Shown here: piece by piece, positions 48,926 to 57,229 of the stretch
Numbering within the stretch: the first letter of the stretch is position 1
Layout: each line of letters starts with the position of its first letter
Origin: Paenibacillus rhizophilus
Lineage (GTDB): Bacteria > Bacillota > Bacilli > Paenibacillales > Paenibacillaceae
Assembly (NCBI RefSeq): GCF_003854965.1
Contig: NZ_RQPI01000003.1
Span: 340,421-404,420 of the forward strand
Length of the DNA: 64,000 nucleotides
Direction: 5' to 3'
Made by a program: the position numbers and the translations under genes
The notes under the pieces: generated by a model
Told to the model about the DNA's origin: nothing
Databases searched by the model: none
The model's input: only the letters and a program-made list of their open reading frames with translations

Positions 48926-49720
48926 ATGGGAGAAGCGATCGTTGTTACCTCCGGCAAAGGCGGCGTGGGCAAGACGACCACAACGGCCAATATTGGAACC
49001 GCGCTTGCGCTGCAGGGGAAAAAAGTATGTCTCGTTGATACCGACATCGGGCTGAGAAACCTGGATGTCGTTATGGGACTCGAAAACCGAATCATTTACG
49101 ATTTGGTGGATGTAGCCGAAGGCCGCTGCCGTCTCGGGCAGGCTTTGGTCAAGGACAAGCGGTTTGACGAGCTGTATATGCTGCCGGCCGCGCAGACAAA
49201 GGACAAAACTTCAGTCACCCCGGAACAGGTCAGAGACATCGTGCTGGAACTGAAGAAAGAGTATGAATATATTCTGATCGATTGCCCTGCTGGGATCGAG
49301 CACGGCTTCCGCAACGCGATCGCCGGCGCTGACAAGGCGATTGTCGTGACGACGCCCGAGCATGCGGCCGTGCGTGACGCCGACCGTGTGATCGGACTGC
49401 TCGAGCAGTCCGAAGTGCAGTCGCCTAAGCTGGTCGTCAACCGCATCCGGCCTGGACTCATTAAATCCGGCGACATGCTGGAAGTCGAGGATATTCTGCA
49501 GGTGCTCAATATCGACCTGCTCGGGATCGTGCCGGATGACGAACTGGTGATCAAGGCCGCCAACCTCGGAGAGCCGACGGTTATGAATCCGGATTCGGGC
49601 GCAGCCATCGCCTACCGTAATATTGCCCGCCGCATATTGGGCGACGCGGTACCGCTCATGCAGCTGGACCGCAAGCCGGGCACATTCAAGAAGCTGAAGA
49701 AATTTTTCGGTCTGGGCTAA
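48926..49720 (+). CDS. minD: septum site-determining ATPase MinD
   Basis: MinD is a membrane-associated ATPase that positions MinC. The deviant Walker A is TSGKGGVGKTTTTANIG, followed by LVDTDIGLRNLDVVMGLENRI, IDCPAGIEHGF and TTPEHAAVRDADRVIGLL. The C-terminal KKLKKFF is the amphipathic membrane-targeting helix. Length is 264 residues. The internal ATG, with AAGGGG upstream, is preferred to a longer frame that would overlap minC. A terminator follows directly. minE is absent, as expected in Firmicutes. Confidence 0.97.
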   Translation: MGEAIVVTSGKGGVGKTTTTANIGTALALQGKKVCLVDTDIGLRNLDVVMGLENRIIYDLVDVAEGRCRLGQALVKDKRFDELYMLPAAQTKDKTSVTPEQVRDIVLELKKEYEYILIDCPAGIEHGFRNAIAGADKAIVVTTPEHAAVRDADRVIGLLEQSEVQSPKLVVNRIRPGLIKSGDMLEVEDILQVLNIDLLGIVPDDELVIKAANLGEPTVMNPDSGAAIAYRNIARRILGDAVPLMQLDRKPGTFKKLKKFFGLG

Positions 49721-49751
49721 CGCCTTGGGCCGGAGGCCCCCCGAAACGCAT

Positions 49752-49806
49752 CAGTCCCGGATACCACGTTCTTCAGTGGTCATCCGGGACTGTTTTGTTT
49801 TTGCGT
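49752..49806 (+). terminator. intrinsic terminator after minD
   Basis: CAGTCCCGGATACCAC pairs with GTGGTCATCCGGGACTG, a long stem with one mismatch region and a short loop, followed by TTTTGTTTTT. It separates division genes from the sporulation genes. Confidence 0.88.
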
Positions 49807-49845
49807 CTGGCAATTCACTCATCATGTCCTCTCCTTATCCTCCGA

Positions 49846-49902
49846 GCGGGCTTGTTCTAAAATACCTTCATTCCCTCATAGGATGGTATAAAACAAGCCC
49901 GC
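49846..49902. repeat. inverted repeat in the spoIVFA leader
   Basis: GCGGGCTTGTT and AACAAGCCCGC are perfect 11-base arms separated by 35 bases; the second arm ends just before the GGAGG ribosome site of spoIVFA. It could be an operator or an RNA stem. Confidence 0.55.
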
Positions 49903-49915
49903 CGGAGGGATGGAT

Positions 49916-50755
49916 ATGGGTCATAAACCAAACGCAGGGAACTACCGTAAGGAGCATATCCGCAATTTGCCCAACACCAAGCAGGACTTCGCCAAACCGC
50001 CGTGGTTCGGCATGCCCGAGGACAGCGGCGCGGACGATTGGCGGGGATTCCGGAACGGGAATACAGGCGAGCCCGATCCCGAAAAGCTTTGGAAAGAGCG
50101 GCGCCAGGACTGGAACGATGAGGGGGGACGGGAGAAGCCTCGCTTTTTGTCCGGATTGATCCGTCGAACGGTCATCAGCTGTCTTTTGTTCGGGACGGTA
50201 TGGGGGATATTCGCGGTGCAGCAGCCCTGGGCCTATCGGGCGCAAAATTTCATAACAGGCGCCCTTAGCAAGGACATGGACTTTACTTCGGTCCGGGCGT
50301 GGTACGAACGTTATTTTGACGGCGCTCCGGCATTTATTCCGATGTTTGGGGATAGCGAAACGGCTCGGAAAGCTTCGGTCCATCATAAGCTTGCTCCGCC
50401 GTTGACAGGCAGTATTGTCAAGCCGTTCGCTTCTACGCTTAAAGGCGTTGAAATTATACCATCGGCCGGTTCATCCGGAAGCGTAACGGTCAAGAGTGTA
50501 GATATGGGAAGGGTGCTGTCCGTTTCTAGAGAAGCGGAAGGAGGCATTCGGGTAACCGTTCAGCACAGCGGCGGAATTACCGCCGAATACGGACATTTAA
50601 GCGGAACGAAGCGGAAAGCGGACGACTGGCTTCAAAGCGGAGATACCGTGGGATGGATGGAGGAAACCGGCGCTTCTTCAACCAATCTGCTTTATTTTGC
50701 GCTTATACAGGACAAGGCTTATATCGATCCGGCGGAAGAGATCGGCTTTGATTAG
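49916..50755 (+). CDS. spoIVFA: SpoIVFA-like stage IV sporulation protein (M23-like domain)
   Basis: The protein has a hydrophilic N-terminus of about 80 residues, one membrane helix near residues 84-102 (VISCLLFGTVWGIFAVQQPW), and an extracytoplasmic domain like a degenerate M23 peptidase. PPLTGSIVKPF, GVEIIPSAG, VTVQHSGGITAEYGHLSG and LLYFALIQDKAYIDP are M23-like. In B. subtilis SpoIVFA holds the protease SpoIVFB inactive until the forespore signal arrives. The M23 zinc ligands are incomplete, consistent with a non-enzymatic role. The second of two ATG codons is preferred (GGAGG 7 bases upstream). It overlaps spoIVFB. Confidence 0.85.
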   Translation: MGHKPNAGNYRKEHIRNLPNTKQDFAKPPWFGMPEDSGADDWRGFRNGNTGEPDPEKLWKERRQDWNDEGGREKPRFLSGLIRRTVISCLLFGTVWGIFAVQQPWAYRAQNFITGALSKDMDFTSVRAWYERYFDGAPAFIPMFGDSETARKASVHHKLAPPLTGSIVKPFASTLKGVEIIPSAGSSGSVTVKSVDMGRVLSVSREAEGGIRVTVQHSGGITAEYGHLSGTKRKADDWLQSGDTVGWMEETGASSTNLLYFALIQDKAYIDPAEEIGFD

Positions 50756-51590
50756 GGTCTGGGGCATTTCCTTTTCCCTGCATCCGCTGCTCGTAATCAT
50801 CATGCTGATTTCCGTGCTTACCGGGCAGTTTCTCGAACTGCTCACGCTTTTTGCCATCGTTCTCGTTCACGAATTGGGTCATGTCTGGGCGGCGCTCCTT
50901 GCAGGTGCCACTGTCAAATCGGTGCAGCTGCTCCCCTTCGGGGGAGTCGCGGTACTCGAGGACAACGGGAAGCTGACCGCTTACCGTGAAATCGGAATTG
51001 CGCTTGCGGGTCCGCTGCAGAACGTCCTGATGATTCTGTTCGCAGCGGCATTGAGGGAAATGGGCTGGGGCAGCGCCGCTTTTATGACTTATCTCATTCA
51101 CGCCAATCTTATCATTGCCCTGTTCAATTTACTTCCGATCTTGCCGCTTGACGGAGGGAAAATCGTACAGGCTGCGGTCAGCCTGCAAGCACCTTATTAT
51201 TCGACTCTGCTGTGGTGCGGAAGAGTTAGTATATTCGCAAGCGCCTTGACGGCCGTGTACGCCCTGCTGCCCTTGGAAAGCGGAGGCGGACTACGGCTTA
51301 ATCTGCTGATGATCGCCGCTTTTCTGCTATATTCCAATATAACGGACCACCGGAACCTTCCTTTCCGGTTTATGGCTTTTCTCATGAGCCGGGAGGCCGT
51401 TTATGAACAACATATGGACAAAGGCACTCCGGCCCGCCCGATAGTTGCGCCTCTTGCGAAACCTTTGGATGATATTTTGCGTCTATTTAAAAGGCACCAG
51501 TATCATTTGATTTATGTGCTTGACGCCAAAGGAGGCGTGATGGGGGTCGTACCGGAACAGCGTCTGCTCTCATCTTATTTTGGAATGTGA
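50748..51590 (+). CDS. spoIVFB: SpoIVFB-like intramembrane metalloprotease
   Basis: SpoIVFB cleaves pro-sigma-K in the mother cell. The zinc motif HELGH is at residues 41-45 and the third ligand is D135 in LPLDGGK, both inside membrane helices. About six helices are followed by a C-terminal CBS-like region (LAKPLDDILRLFKRHQYHLIYVLDA). Length is 280 residues. The start is a TTG overlapping the end of spoIVFA, with GGAAGAG 8 bases upstream, and the sequence IRVWGISFSLHPLL is the usual S2P N-terminus. The overlap ensures that inhibitor and protease are made together. Confidence 0.92.
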   Translation: MIRVWGISFSLHPLLVIIMLISVLTGQFLELLTLFAIVLVHELGHVWAALLAGATVKSVQLLPFGGVAVLEDNGKLTAYREIGIALAGPLQNVLMILFAAALREMGWGSAAFMTYLIHANLIIALFNLLPILPLDGGKIVQAAVSLQAPYYSTLLWCGRVSIFASALTAVYALLPLESGGGLRLNLLMIAAFLLYSNITDHRNLPFRFMAFLMSREAVYEQHMDKGTPARPIVAPLAKPLDDILRLFKRHQYHLIYVLDAKGGVMGVVPEQRLLSSYFGM

Positions 51591-51648
51591 TGGAAGTTAT
51601 GATTGGCGCTGCTGACGACCCGCTTGAGAGAAGCCGGGTAATTTAGAA

Positions 51649-51682
51649 TGGATAAGCTCTTTGCTTATCCATAGTTTTTTAT
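51649..51682 (+). terminator. intrinsic terminator after spoIVFB
   Basis: ATGGATAAGC pairs with GCTTATCCAT around TCTTT, followed by AGTTTTTT. Confidence 0.85.
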
Positions 51683-51755
51683 TTCTACGAGAGTGCGGTC
51701 GCTGTCCTAAAAAGGAAATGAAGCCGTTCTTCTTATGTAAGCCAGAGGTGAAGCC

Positions 51756-53006
51756 ATGAAACAAATGATCGTTCACTGCTCTCAGCATATGACCCGGATG
51801 GCCCTTCTGGAGGAGGGAAGACTGGTGGAATATGCGGCGGAGCGAGAGGAGCAGCAGGGACTTGTCGGCAGCTACTACAAAGGCCGGGTAATGAATGTTC
51901 TTCCAGGCATGCAAGCTGCTTTTGTCGATATTGGACAGAAAAAAAACGCGTTTCTATACGTCGATGATGTGCTGCATCCGCATCTGGAGAAGCAGCCCAG
52001 AGTAAAGCCTTCGATTGATACGCTCCTTCGTCCCGGACAGGAAATCGTCGTTCAGGTCAGAAAAGAGCCCAGAGGTAACAAGGGAGCCCGCGTCACCACA
52101 CACTATACGCTTCCCGGAAGATGGATGGTATACATGCCGTTTGCGGAATACGTCGGGGTTTCCAAAAAAATCGGACGCGAATCCGAGCGCAGCCGATTGA
52201 AGGCGCTGGGCGAACGTTTGCGGAAGAACGAAGAGGGCCTGATTATGCGCACCGTTTCCGAGGACGAGCCTCCCGAAGCGGTGGAAGGAGATCTTTCCAT
52301 TCTGCGGGCGCAGTGGAAGGGGATTATGCGCCGCGCGCAGAAGGTGGAGGCCCCTGCTCTTCTGCACCGCGACCTCAGCATCGTTCAGCGTTTCATCCGC
52401 GATACATTCGATCCTCTGAGGGACGAGCTGCTGATCGACTCGCAGCAGGCCGTCCGGGAGGCCGAGACATTCTTAAGCGAGATGGCTCCGGATGGGTACA
52501 AGCCGGTGGAACGGTACGCCGGAAACTTGCCGATCTTTGCCGCATATGGAGTGGAAGAGCAGCTGGAGCGAGGCTTCAGCCGAAAAATCACGCTCGACGG
52601 AGGAGCGACGCTGATCTGGGATGAGGCGGAGGCGCTGACCGTAATCGATGTAAATACCGCCCAATATACGGGCGGAGCGTCGCTGGAGGAGACGGTTACG
52701 CGCACCAATCTTCTCGCCGCGGAGGAAATCGGACACCTGATCCGGCTTAGGGATACCGGCGGGATTATCGTCATCGACTTCATTGACATGGAACTGGACG
52801 AGCATCGTAAAATGGTTGTTGGCCGGCTGGAGAGAATCGTAGGCCGAGACCGGACGAAGACGCACATTTTGGGCTGGACCCGGCTGGGGCTTCTGGAGAT
52901 GACGCGAAAGAAAGTGCGGCATGACGCGCTGGAGTTCTCGTCCCGCCTATGCGAATGCTGCGGAGGCACCGGGAGAACGCCGCTGCGGAAACCGGGCCAG
53001 GGATAG
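51756..53006 (+). CDS. ribonuclease E/G family protein
   Basis: RNase E/G enzymes make endonucleolytic cuts in single-stranded AU-rich RNA. The S1 domain lies at about residues 38-120 (GSYYKGRVMNVLPGMQAAFVDIG...KNAFLYVDDV). The catalytic region has TVIDVNTAQYTGG, TNLLAAEEIGHLIRLRDTGGIIVIDFIDM and TKTHILGWTRLGLLEMTRK. A C-terminal LCECCGGTGR carries the zinc-link cysteines. At 416 residues it is a compact RNase G-type form without an E-type scaffold. B. subtilis lacks this family, using RNase Y and J, so its presence in this syntenic block is a lineage feature. The gene stands between a terminator and the rplU promoter. Confidence 0.92.
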   Translation: MKQMIVHCSQHMTRMALLEEGRLVEYAAEREEQQGLVGSYYKGRVMNVLPGMQAAFVDIGQKKNAFLYVDDVLHPHLEKQPRVKPSIDTLLRPGQEIVVQVRKEPRGNKGARVTTHYTLPGRWMVYMPFAEYVGVSKKIGRESERSRLKALGERLRKNEEGLIMRTVSEDEPPEAVEGDLSILRAQWKGIMRRAQKVEAPALLHRDLSIVQRFIRDTFDPLRDELLIDSQQAVREAETFLSEMAPDGYKPVERYAGNLPIFAAYGVEEQLERGFSRKITLDGGATLIWDEAEALTVIDVNTAQYTGGASLEETVTRTNLLAAEEIGHLIRLRDTGGIIVIDFIDMELDEHRKMVVGRLERIVGRDRTKTHILGWTRLGLLEMTRKKVRHDALEFSSRLCECCGGTGRTPLRKPGQG

Positions 53007-53020
53007 CTTATGTATAAACG

Positions 53021-53049
53021 TTGACTATTTCAGTCCTTCGTGCTATTAT
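53021..53049 (+). promoter_or_regulatory. sigma-A promoter of rplU-prp-rpmA
   Basis: TTGACT and TATTAT are spaced by exactly 17 bases, beginning 15 bases after the RNase gene. Confidence 0.75.
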
Positions 53050-53056
53050 CTATAAG

Positions 53057-53181
53057 TATGTGTCCGGTTTATTATTTTCCTGCACATGCTGTAACCGCTC
53101 CGATCGGGTAACCAAGCGCGATTCCGAAAGGTTGAGCCACCTGGACCAGGCGAGTCTGAGACATGAGGAGGTGCAAAACCA
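53057..53181 (+). ncRNA. probable L21 leader RNA
   Basis: A leader of about 125 bases precedes rplU and can form several short stems, for example around GTAACCGCTCCGATCGGGTA and GAGCCACCTGGACCAGGCG. Firmicutes carry a ribosomal protein autoregulatory leader (L21 leader) at this exact place. The call rests on position and local structure. Confidence 0.5.
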
Positions 53182-53493
53182 ATGTATGCAATTATCGAAA
53201 CTGGCGGCAAGCAATACAAAGTCCAAGAGGGCGACGTATTGTTCATCGAGAAGCTTAACGCGGAAGACGGAGCAAGCGTAACGTTTGATCGTGTTCTGGC
53301 TGTATCGAACGAAGGCGGTCTGACAGCGGGAACTCCGCTCGTAAGCGGCGCTTCCGTAACGGCGAAGGTCGAGAAGCATGGTAAAGGTCAGAAGGTTGTC
53401 GTTTACAAATACAAACCGAAGAAGAACTACCATAAGAAGCAGGGCCATCGTCAGCCTTACACGAAAGTAACGATCGAGAAGATTCAAGCGTAA
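53182..53493 (+). CDS. rplU: 50S ribosomal protein L21
   Basis: The 103-residue L21 starts [18 protein letters not shown], with [12 protein letters not shown] and the RNA-binding C-terminus [30 protein letters not shown] precedes the ATG. It binds 23S rRNA in the large subunit. It is the first gene of the L21-Prp-L27 operon. Confidence 0.98.
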   Translation: MYAIIETGGKQYKVQEGDVLFIEKLNAEDGASVTFDRVLAVSNEGGLTAGTPLVSGASVTAKVEKHGKGQKVVVYKYKPKKNYHKKQGHRQPYTKVTIEKIQA

Positions 53494-53505
53494 GAAGGTG
53501 CGTTA

Positions 53506-53841
53506 ATGATTAACGTGCGGATTACGAGGTCTTCCTCTCAAGGCGCGATCCTCAGTTTTGCCGTAAAAGGCCATGCCGAGTATGACAGAGAGGGCAGAGA
53601 TATCGTATGTGCCGGTGTTTCGACCGTAACGGTCGGTACCGTCAACGCGATTGAAGCCTTAACTGGAGTCGTGCTGGATTCGTCCATGAAGGACGGGTTT
53701 CTCAGCGGGACACTGTTGCCGATTGAAGACCCCGAGACTGCTGCCAAAGTGCAGCTGCTTATGGAATCCATGATCGTTATGCTCAATACGATTGCAGAGT
53801 CGTACGGGAAGTATATTCAGATACAGGAAGTCATTATTTGA
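53506..53841 (+). CDS. prp: ribosomal-processing cysteine protease Prp
   Basis: Prp removes the N-terminal extension of L27 before ribosome assembly. Catalytic residues are H23 (VKGHAEYD) and C35 ([11 protein letters not shown]). The 111-residue length is standard. The substrate gene rpmA lies 17 bases downstream and encodes the expected cleavage site. AAGGTGC precedes the ATG. Confidence 0.93.
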   Translation: MINVRITRSSSQGAILSFAVKGHAEYDREGRDIVCAGVSTVTVGTVNAIEALTGVVLDSSMKDGFLSGTLLPIEDPETAAKVQLLMESMIVMLNTIAESYGKYIQIQEVII

Positions 53842-53858
53842 AGAAGGAGGTAGACAGC

Positions 53859-54170
53859 ATGTTGAAATTGGATCTTCAATTGTTCGCATCGAAAAAAGGT
53901 GTAGGTTCCACAAAGAACGGACGCGATAGCCAAGCGAAACGTCTTGGTGTGAAACGCGCCGATGGTCAAGCCGTAACCGGCGGAAGCATTCTGGTGCGTC
54001 AGCGCGGAACGAAAATCCACCCCGGCACAAACGTGGGCATCGGCAAAGACGATACTTTGTTTGCTAAAGTGGACGGCGTTGTGAAGTTCGAGCGCCTGGG
54101 CCGCGACCGCAAGAAAGTGAGCGTCTACCCGGTAGACGTCGCTCCGGTAGCGGCGGCTCTGGAAGCGTAA
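53859..54170 (+). CDS. rpmA: 50S ribosomal protein L27 (Prp-processed precursor)
   Basis: L27 contacts the peptidyl transferase centre. The precursor begins [20 protein letters not shown]; cleavage between Ala9 and Ser10 by Prp would expose the functional N-terminus. [27 protein letters not shown] and KVSVYP are family motifs. The ATG after GGAGG is preferred over a frame seven codons longer. A strong terminator follows. Confidence 0.98.
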   Translation: MLKLDLQLFASKKGVGSTKNGRDSQAKRLGVKRADGQAVTGGSILVRQRGTKIHPGTNVGIGKDDTLFAKVDGVVKFERLGRDRKKVSVYPVDVAPVAAALEA

Positions 54171-54193
54171 GCTTACGGACCATAATTGCAATA

Positions 54194-54227
54194 AAGCCTC
54201 CGGCATGATCGCCGGAGGCTTTTTTTC
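54194..54227 (+). terminator. intrinsic terminator after rpmA
   Basis: A perfect stem AAAGCCTCCGGC / GCCGGAGGCTTT with loop ATGATC is followed by a T-tract. Confidence 0.95.
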
Positions 54228-54296
54228 AAAGAAATAGGGAACAGGATCTAGGAAGATTCTTACAACCTCTTGGTGAATTTGCGGGAATTCCTATGG

Positions 54297-54302
54297 TATA
54301 CT
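54297..54302 (+). promoter_or_regulatory. candidate extended -10 promoter for spo0B-obg
   Basis: TATGGTATACT contains an extended -10 (TG-N-TATACT). The -35 is weak. It lies about 70 bases before spo0B. Confidence 0.45.
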
Positions 54303-54373
54303 GGTAAACATGAAATGATCTGGTTACGGTAGAATGCTAACAATTCGCGAACGCAAGGGACGGGGAAGACAGT

Positions 54374-55114
54374 ATGAAATCCTGGAAAAGCGCAATAGGA
54401 GCGGCGGTGTTGTCGGTAGCGTTTCCTTTGGGTCTCGCCTGTATATGGCCGACGCTTTGGACATGTCTATTGCTAGGATTTTGGGCAGTTGCTGCGGCTT
54501 TATTCAGCGTTTTGACGGTCCGTCGGCATTTTGAACGGGAACTGTGGAAACAGGAACGGATTCTGCAGCAGACAGCGATTCGGACGCTTAATCACCACCG
54601 TCATGACTGGATGAATGATCTCCAAGTACTGTACGGTTATATTCAGTTGGGAAAGCCTGATAAATCGGTGCAGTGTGTGGAAAGAATAAAGGAACGCATC
54701 GCGCTGGACAGCCGGATCGCCAAGCTCGGTATTCCTTCGCTGGTCTTCTACCTTCAATCCTTCCGGACTGTTGGCGGCAGCCTGCAGCTGGATATCGAGG
54801 TGGAAGAAGGGTTGCATCTGGAAGACATGCTGACGCCCGAAGCCGGAGATGAGTTGACCTCGGTTATTGTGCAGATGGTCAGAGCCTGTCAGTTCGGCGG
54901 AATGGCCGCTCAAGGCGATACCCTATCGCTGCGTCTTACTTTTAAGCGGGATGAAGGGGACATCGTAATCGTATTCGGCAGCGATGGTCTGCGCGGGAGA
55001 GCGGAGTTGTTCCAAAAGCAGATATTTAATATCGTGCAGGGCAAAATTGTAAAAGCGGAGCGGTTGACGGCCCATAAGGCGGACTTTCAGCTGCGCCTGC
55101 CGATGGGAATGTGA
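54374..55114 (+). CDS. spo0B: Spo0B-like sporulation initiation phosphotransferase
   Basis: Spo0B passes phosphate from Spo0F to Spo0A. The phospho-acceptor helix reads [21 protein letters not shown], with H74 in the place of B. subtilis H30 and the family pattern H-x-R-H-D-W. A degenerate ATPase-like domain follows. Two N-terminal hydrophobic segments (about residues 8-48) form a membrane anchor absent from B. subtilis Spo0B but known from annotations in Paenibacillus-type relatives. Length is 246 residues. The gene lies between rpmA and obg as in Bacillus. Confidence 0.9.
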   Translation: MKSWKSAIGAAVLSVAFPLGLACIWPTLWTCLLLGFWAVAAALFSVLTVRRHFERELWKQERILQQTAIRTLNHHRHDWMNDLQVLYGYIQLGKPDKSVQCVERIKERIALDSRIAKLGIPSLVFYLQSFRTVGGSLQLDIEVEEGLHLEDMLTPEAGDELTSVIVQMVRACQFGGMAAQGDTLSLRLTFKRDEGDIVIVFGSDGLRGRAELFQKQIFNIVQGKIVKAERLTAHKADFQLRLPMGM

Positions 55115-55131
55115 AGGAAGGTGAGACATCC

Positions 55132-56442
55132 ATGTTTGTAGATAAAGCGAAGATATTTGTAAAAGGCGGCGACGGCGGCGACGGTCTAGTGGCGTTCCGT
55201 CGCGAGAAATATGTGCCGGAGGGCGGTCCGGCCGGCGGCGACGGCGGCAAGGGCGGTGATGTTATTTTCCGCGTGGACGAAGGTCTGCGGACCTTGATGG
55301 ATTTCCGCTATCAGCGGCATTTCAAGGCTCAGCGCGGAGAAAAAGGGCGCAACAAGAGCCAGCACGGCGCGGGAGCCGAAAATATGATTGTCCGTATTCC
55401 GCCGGGAACGGTGCTGATCGACGACGATTCCGGCGAGACTATCGCCGATATGACGCGTCACGGCCAGGAAGTCGTCGTGGCCCGTGGCGGCCGTGGCGGC
55501 CGTGGCAACATCCGGTTCGCGACGCCGAATAACCCCGCTCCCGAGCTCGCGGAGAATGGGGAGGAAGGCCAGGAGCGCTACGTTGTGCTTGAGCTTAAGG
55601 TCATGGCGGATGTGGGGCTCGTCGGCTTTCCAAGTGTAGGAAAATCGACTTTGCTGTCTGTTGTTTCGGCTGCCAAGCCAAAGATCGGCGCTTATCATTT
55701 TACTACCATAACGCCAAATCTTGGCGTGGTGGACGTCGGGGACGGCCGCAGCTTTGTCATGGCGGATCTGCCCGGGCTGATCGAAGGCGCCCATGAGGGC
55801 GTCGGTCTCGGACATGAATTTTTGCGTCATGTCGAACGCACGCGAATCATTATCCACGTAGTTGATATGGCCGGTTCGGAAGGACGAGATCCTTTTGAGG
55901 ATTGGGTGAAGATCAACGACGAGCTGAAGCAGTACAATGTAGGGCTTGCCGATCGTCCTCAGATTGTGGCGGCCAATAAAATGGACATGGAAGAAGCGCA
56001 GGAGAACTTGGCTTCTTTCCGCGAGCGCACCGGCAGTGTTCGGCCCGATCTGGAAATCCTTCCAATCTCCTCGCTCACCCGCCAAGGGGTGCAGGAGCTG
56101 CTCTACCGCGCCGCCGATCTGCTCGACTCCATCCCGCAGGCTCCGGCCGTGGAAGAAGTCGTAGAGAGTGCCGAGCGCAAGGTGTACAAGCTGGATGCGG
56201 CGGAGGACGATTCGTTTACCATCACCCGCGATAACGAAGCCTTTGTCGTCAACAGTCCGAAGATTGAGCGGATGCTCAAACGGATGCAGCTTAATTCGCA
56301 TGATGCGATCCTCAAGCTGGCGCGGACACTGCGGCATATGGGCGTTGACGAGGAATTGCGCAAACGCGGAGCGGTTGAAGGCACCATCGTGCGGATCGCC
56401 GATTTCGAATTCGAGTTCGTCGAGAACAGCAGCTACTATTAA
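55132..56442 (+). CDS. obgE: Obg family GTPase
   Basis: Obg is a ribosome-associated GTPase needed for growth and sporulation onset. Residues 1-158 form the glycine-rich Obg fold ([32 protein letters not shown]). The G domain starts near residue 160: G1 [10 protein letters not shown]3 [13 protein letters not shown]4 NKMD. The C-terminal OCT domain ends with [18 protein letters not shown] sequence. At 436 residues it is full length. GGAAGGTGAG precedes the ATG. Spo0B lies immediately upstream, as in Bacillus, so both are probably co-transcribed. A terminator follows. Confidence 0.97.
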   Translation: MFVDKAKIFVKGGDGGDGLVAFRREKYVPEGGPAGGDGGKGGDVIFRVDEGLRTLMDFRYQRHFKAQRGEKGRNKSQHGAGAENMIVRIPPGTVLIDDDSGETIADMTRHGQEVVVARGGRGGRGNIRFATPNNPAPELAENGEEGQERYVVLELKVMADVGLVGFPSVGKSTLLSVVSAAKPKIGAYHFTTITPNLGVVDVGDGRSFVMADLPGLIEGAHEGVGLGHEFLRHVERTRIIIHVVDMAGSEGRDPFEDWVKINDELKQYNVGLADRPQIVAANKMDMEEAQENLASFRERTGSVRPDLEILPISSLTRQGVQELLYRAADLLDSIPQAPAVEEVVESAERKVYKLDAAEDDSFTITRDNEAFVVNSPKIERMLKRMQLNSHDAILKLARTLRHMGVDEELRKRGAVEGTIVRIADFEFEFVENSSYY

Positions 56443-56467
56443 TTAAATAAATTTTAGGCTCGAAATC

Positions 56468-56519
56468 AGGCGACTGCATTGGTTTTCCGTAAGGGAAGAC
56501 CATGCAGGCGCCTTTTTTA
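56468..56519 (+). terminator. intrinsic terminator after obgE
   Basis: GGCGACTGCATTGGTTTTCC pairs with GGGAAGACCATGCAGGCGCC with few mismatches around GTAA, followed by TTTTTTA. Confidence 0.88.
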
Positions 56520-56649
56520 CGCTTTCCAAAGGTGTATCTTCATTTAAAACGTCTGGCCGGCGGAGCTAAGTCCCGGGAGGGACGAACCTTTTTGTTGGAT
56601 GCGACGAAATCGGTATTCGATTTGGAGTTCATCCGTTTTGTGAAAAGTA

Positions 56650-56678
56650 TTGCAATTCTTTCTGAATAACTTTATAAT
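56650..56678 (+). promoter_or_regulatory. candidate sigma-A promoter for pheB-hom-thrB-pheA-ilvE
   Basis: TTGCAA and TATAAT are spaced by 17 bases, about 40 bases before pheB. Confidence 0.7.
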
Positions 56679-56720
56679 GTCCACTATGTAAAAACAAAAG
56701 TCTTTGAGGAGAGGACGTTT

Positions 56721-57158
56721 GTGAAAGAACGTTATTATTTGGTTCGTGAAGATATTTTGCCCGAGGCGGTGCTGAAGACGATGCAGGTCAAGCAGCTGCT
56801 GGAAGCCGGCGATGCCAAGACGGTGCATGAGGGCGTGGAGCAGGTGGGTCTCAGCCGAAGCGCTTTTTACAAATACAAGGACGGCATCCATCTGATTCAC
56901 CAACTGGAAAGGGAGCGCATCGTAACGATTTCGATGGATCTCGAACACGAGTCCGGTATGCTGTCCAAGGTACTCGGAGCCGTAGCGGGGCATGGAGCCA
57001 ATGTGCTGACCATTCATCAGAGCATTCCGCTGCAAGGGTGGGCGAACGTTGTCCTTTCCATTGAGATTACCCATTTGAACGATGAGCTTGGAGACATGCT
57101 GGACAGCCTGAAGGGGATGCCCGGCGTCAAACGCGCTTTGATTGTAGGACAGGGTTGA
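56721..57158 (+). CDS. pheB: ACT domain-containing protein PheB
   Basis: The 145-residue protein belongs to UPF0735/PheB: KERYYLVREDILPEAVLKTMQVKQLLE, SRSAFYKYKDGIHLI, and a C-terminal ACT domain from about residue 70 (RIVTISMDLEHESGMLSKVLGAVAGHGANVLTIHQSIPLQG). ACT domains bind amino acids, and pheB neighbours pheA in Bacillus, but its reaction is unproven. Here hom and thrB separate pheB from pheA. The start is GTG with GAGGAGAGG upstream. Confidence 0.92.
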   Translation: MKERYYLVREDILPEAVLKTMQVKQLLEAGDAKTVHEGVEQVGLSRSAFYKYKDGIHLIHQLERERIVTISMDLEHESGMLSKVLGAVAGHGANVLTIHQSIPLQGWANVVLSIEITHLNDELGDMLDSLKGMPGVKRALIVGQG

Positions 57159-57229
57159 CGATGGAAGCGTCTTTGAAAGAATGTGCAAGGCTAAGAGTGG
57201 AATACACGTTAAGGGGGATTCAGATTCAA

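Noticed and set aside
55186..56337. 383-codon minus-strand frame across obgE.
   Set aside because: Shadow of the obgE coding strand.
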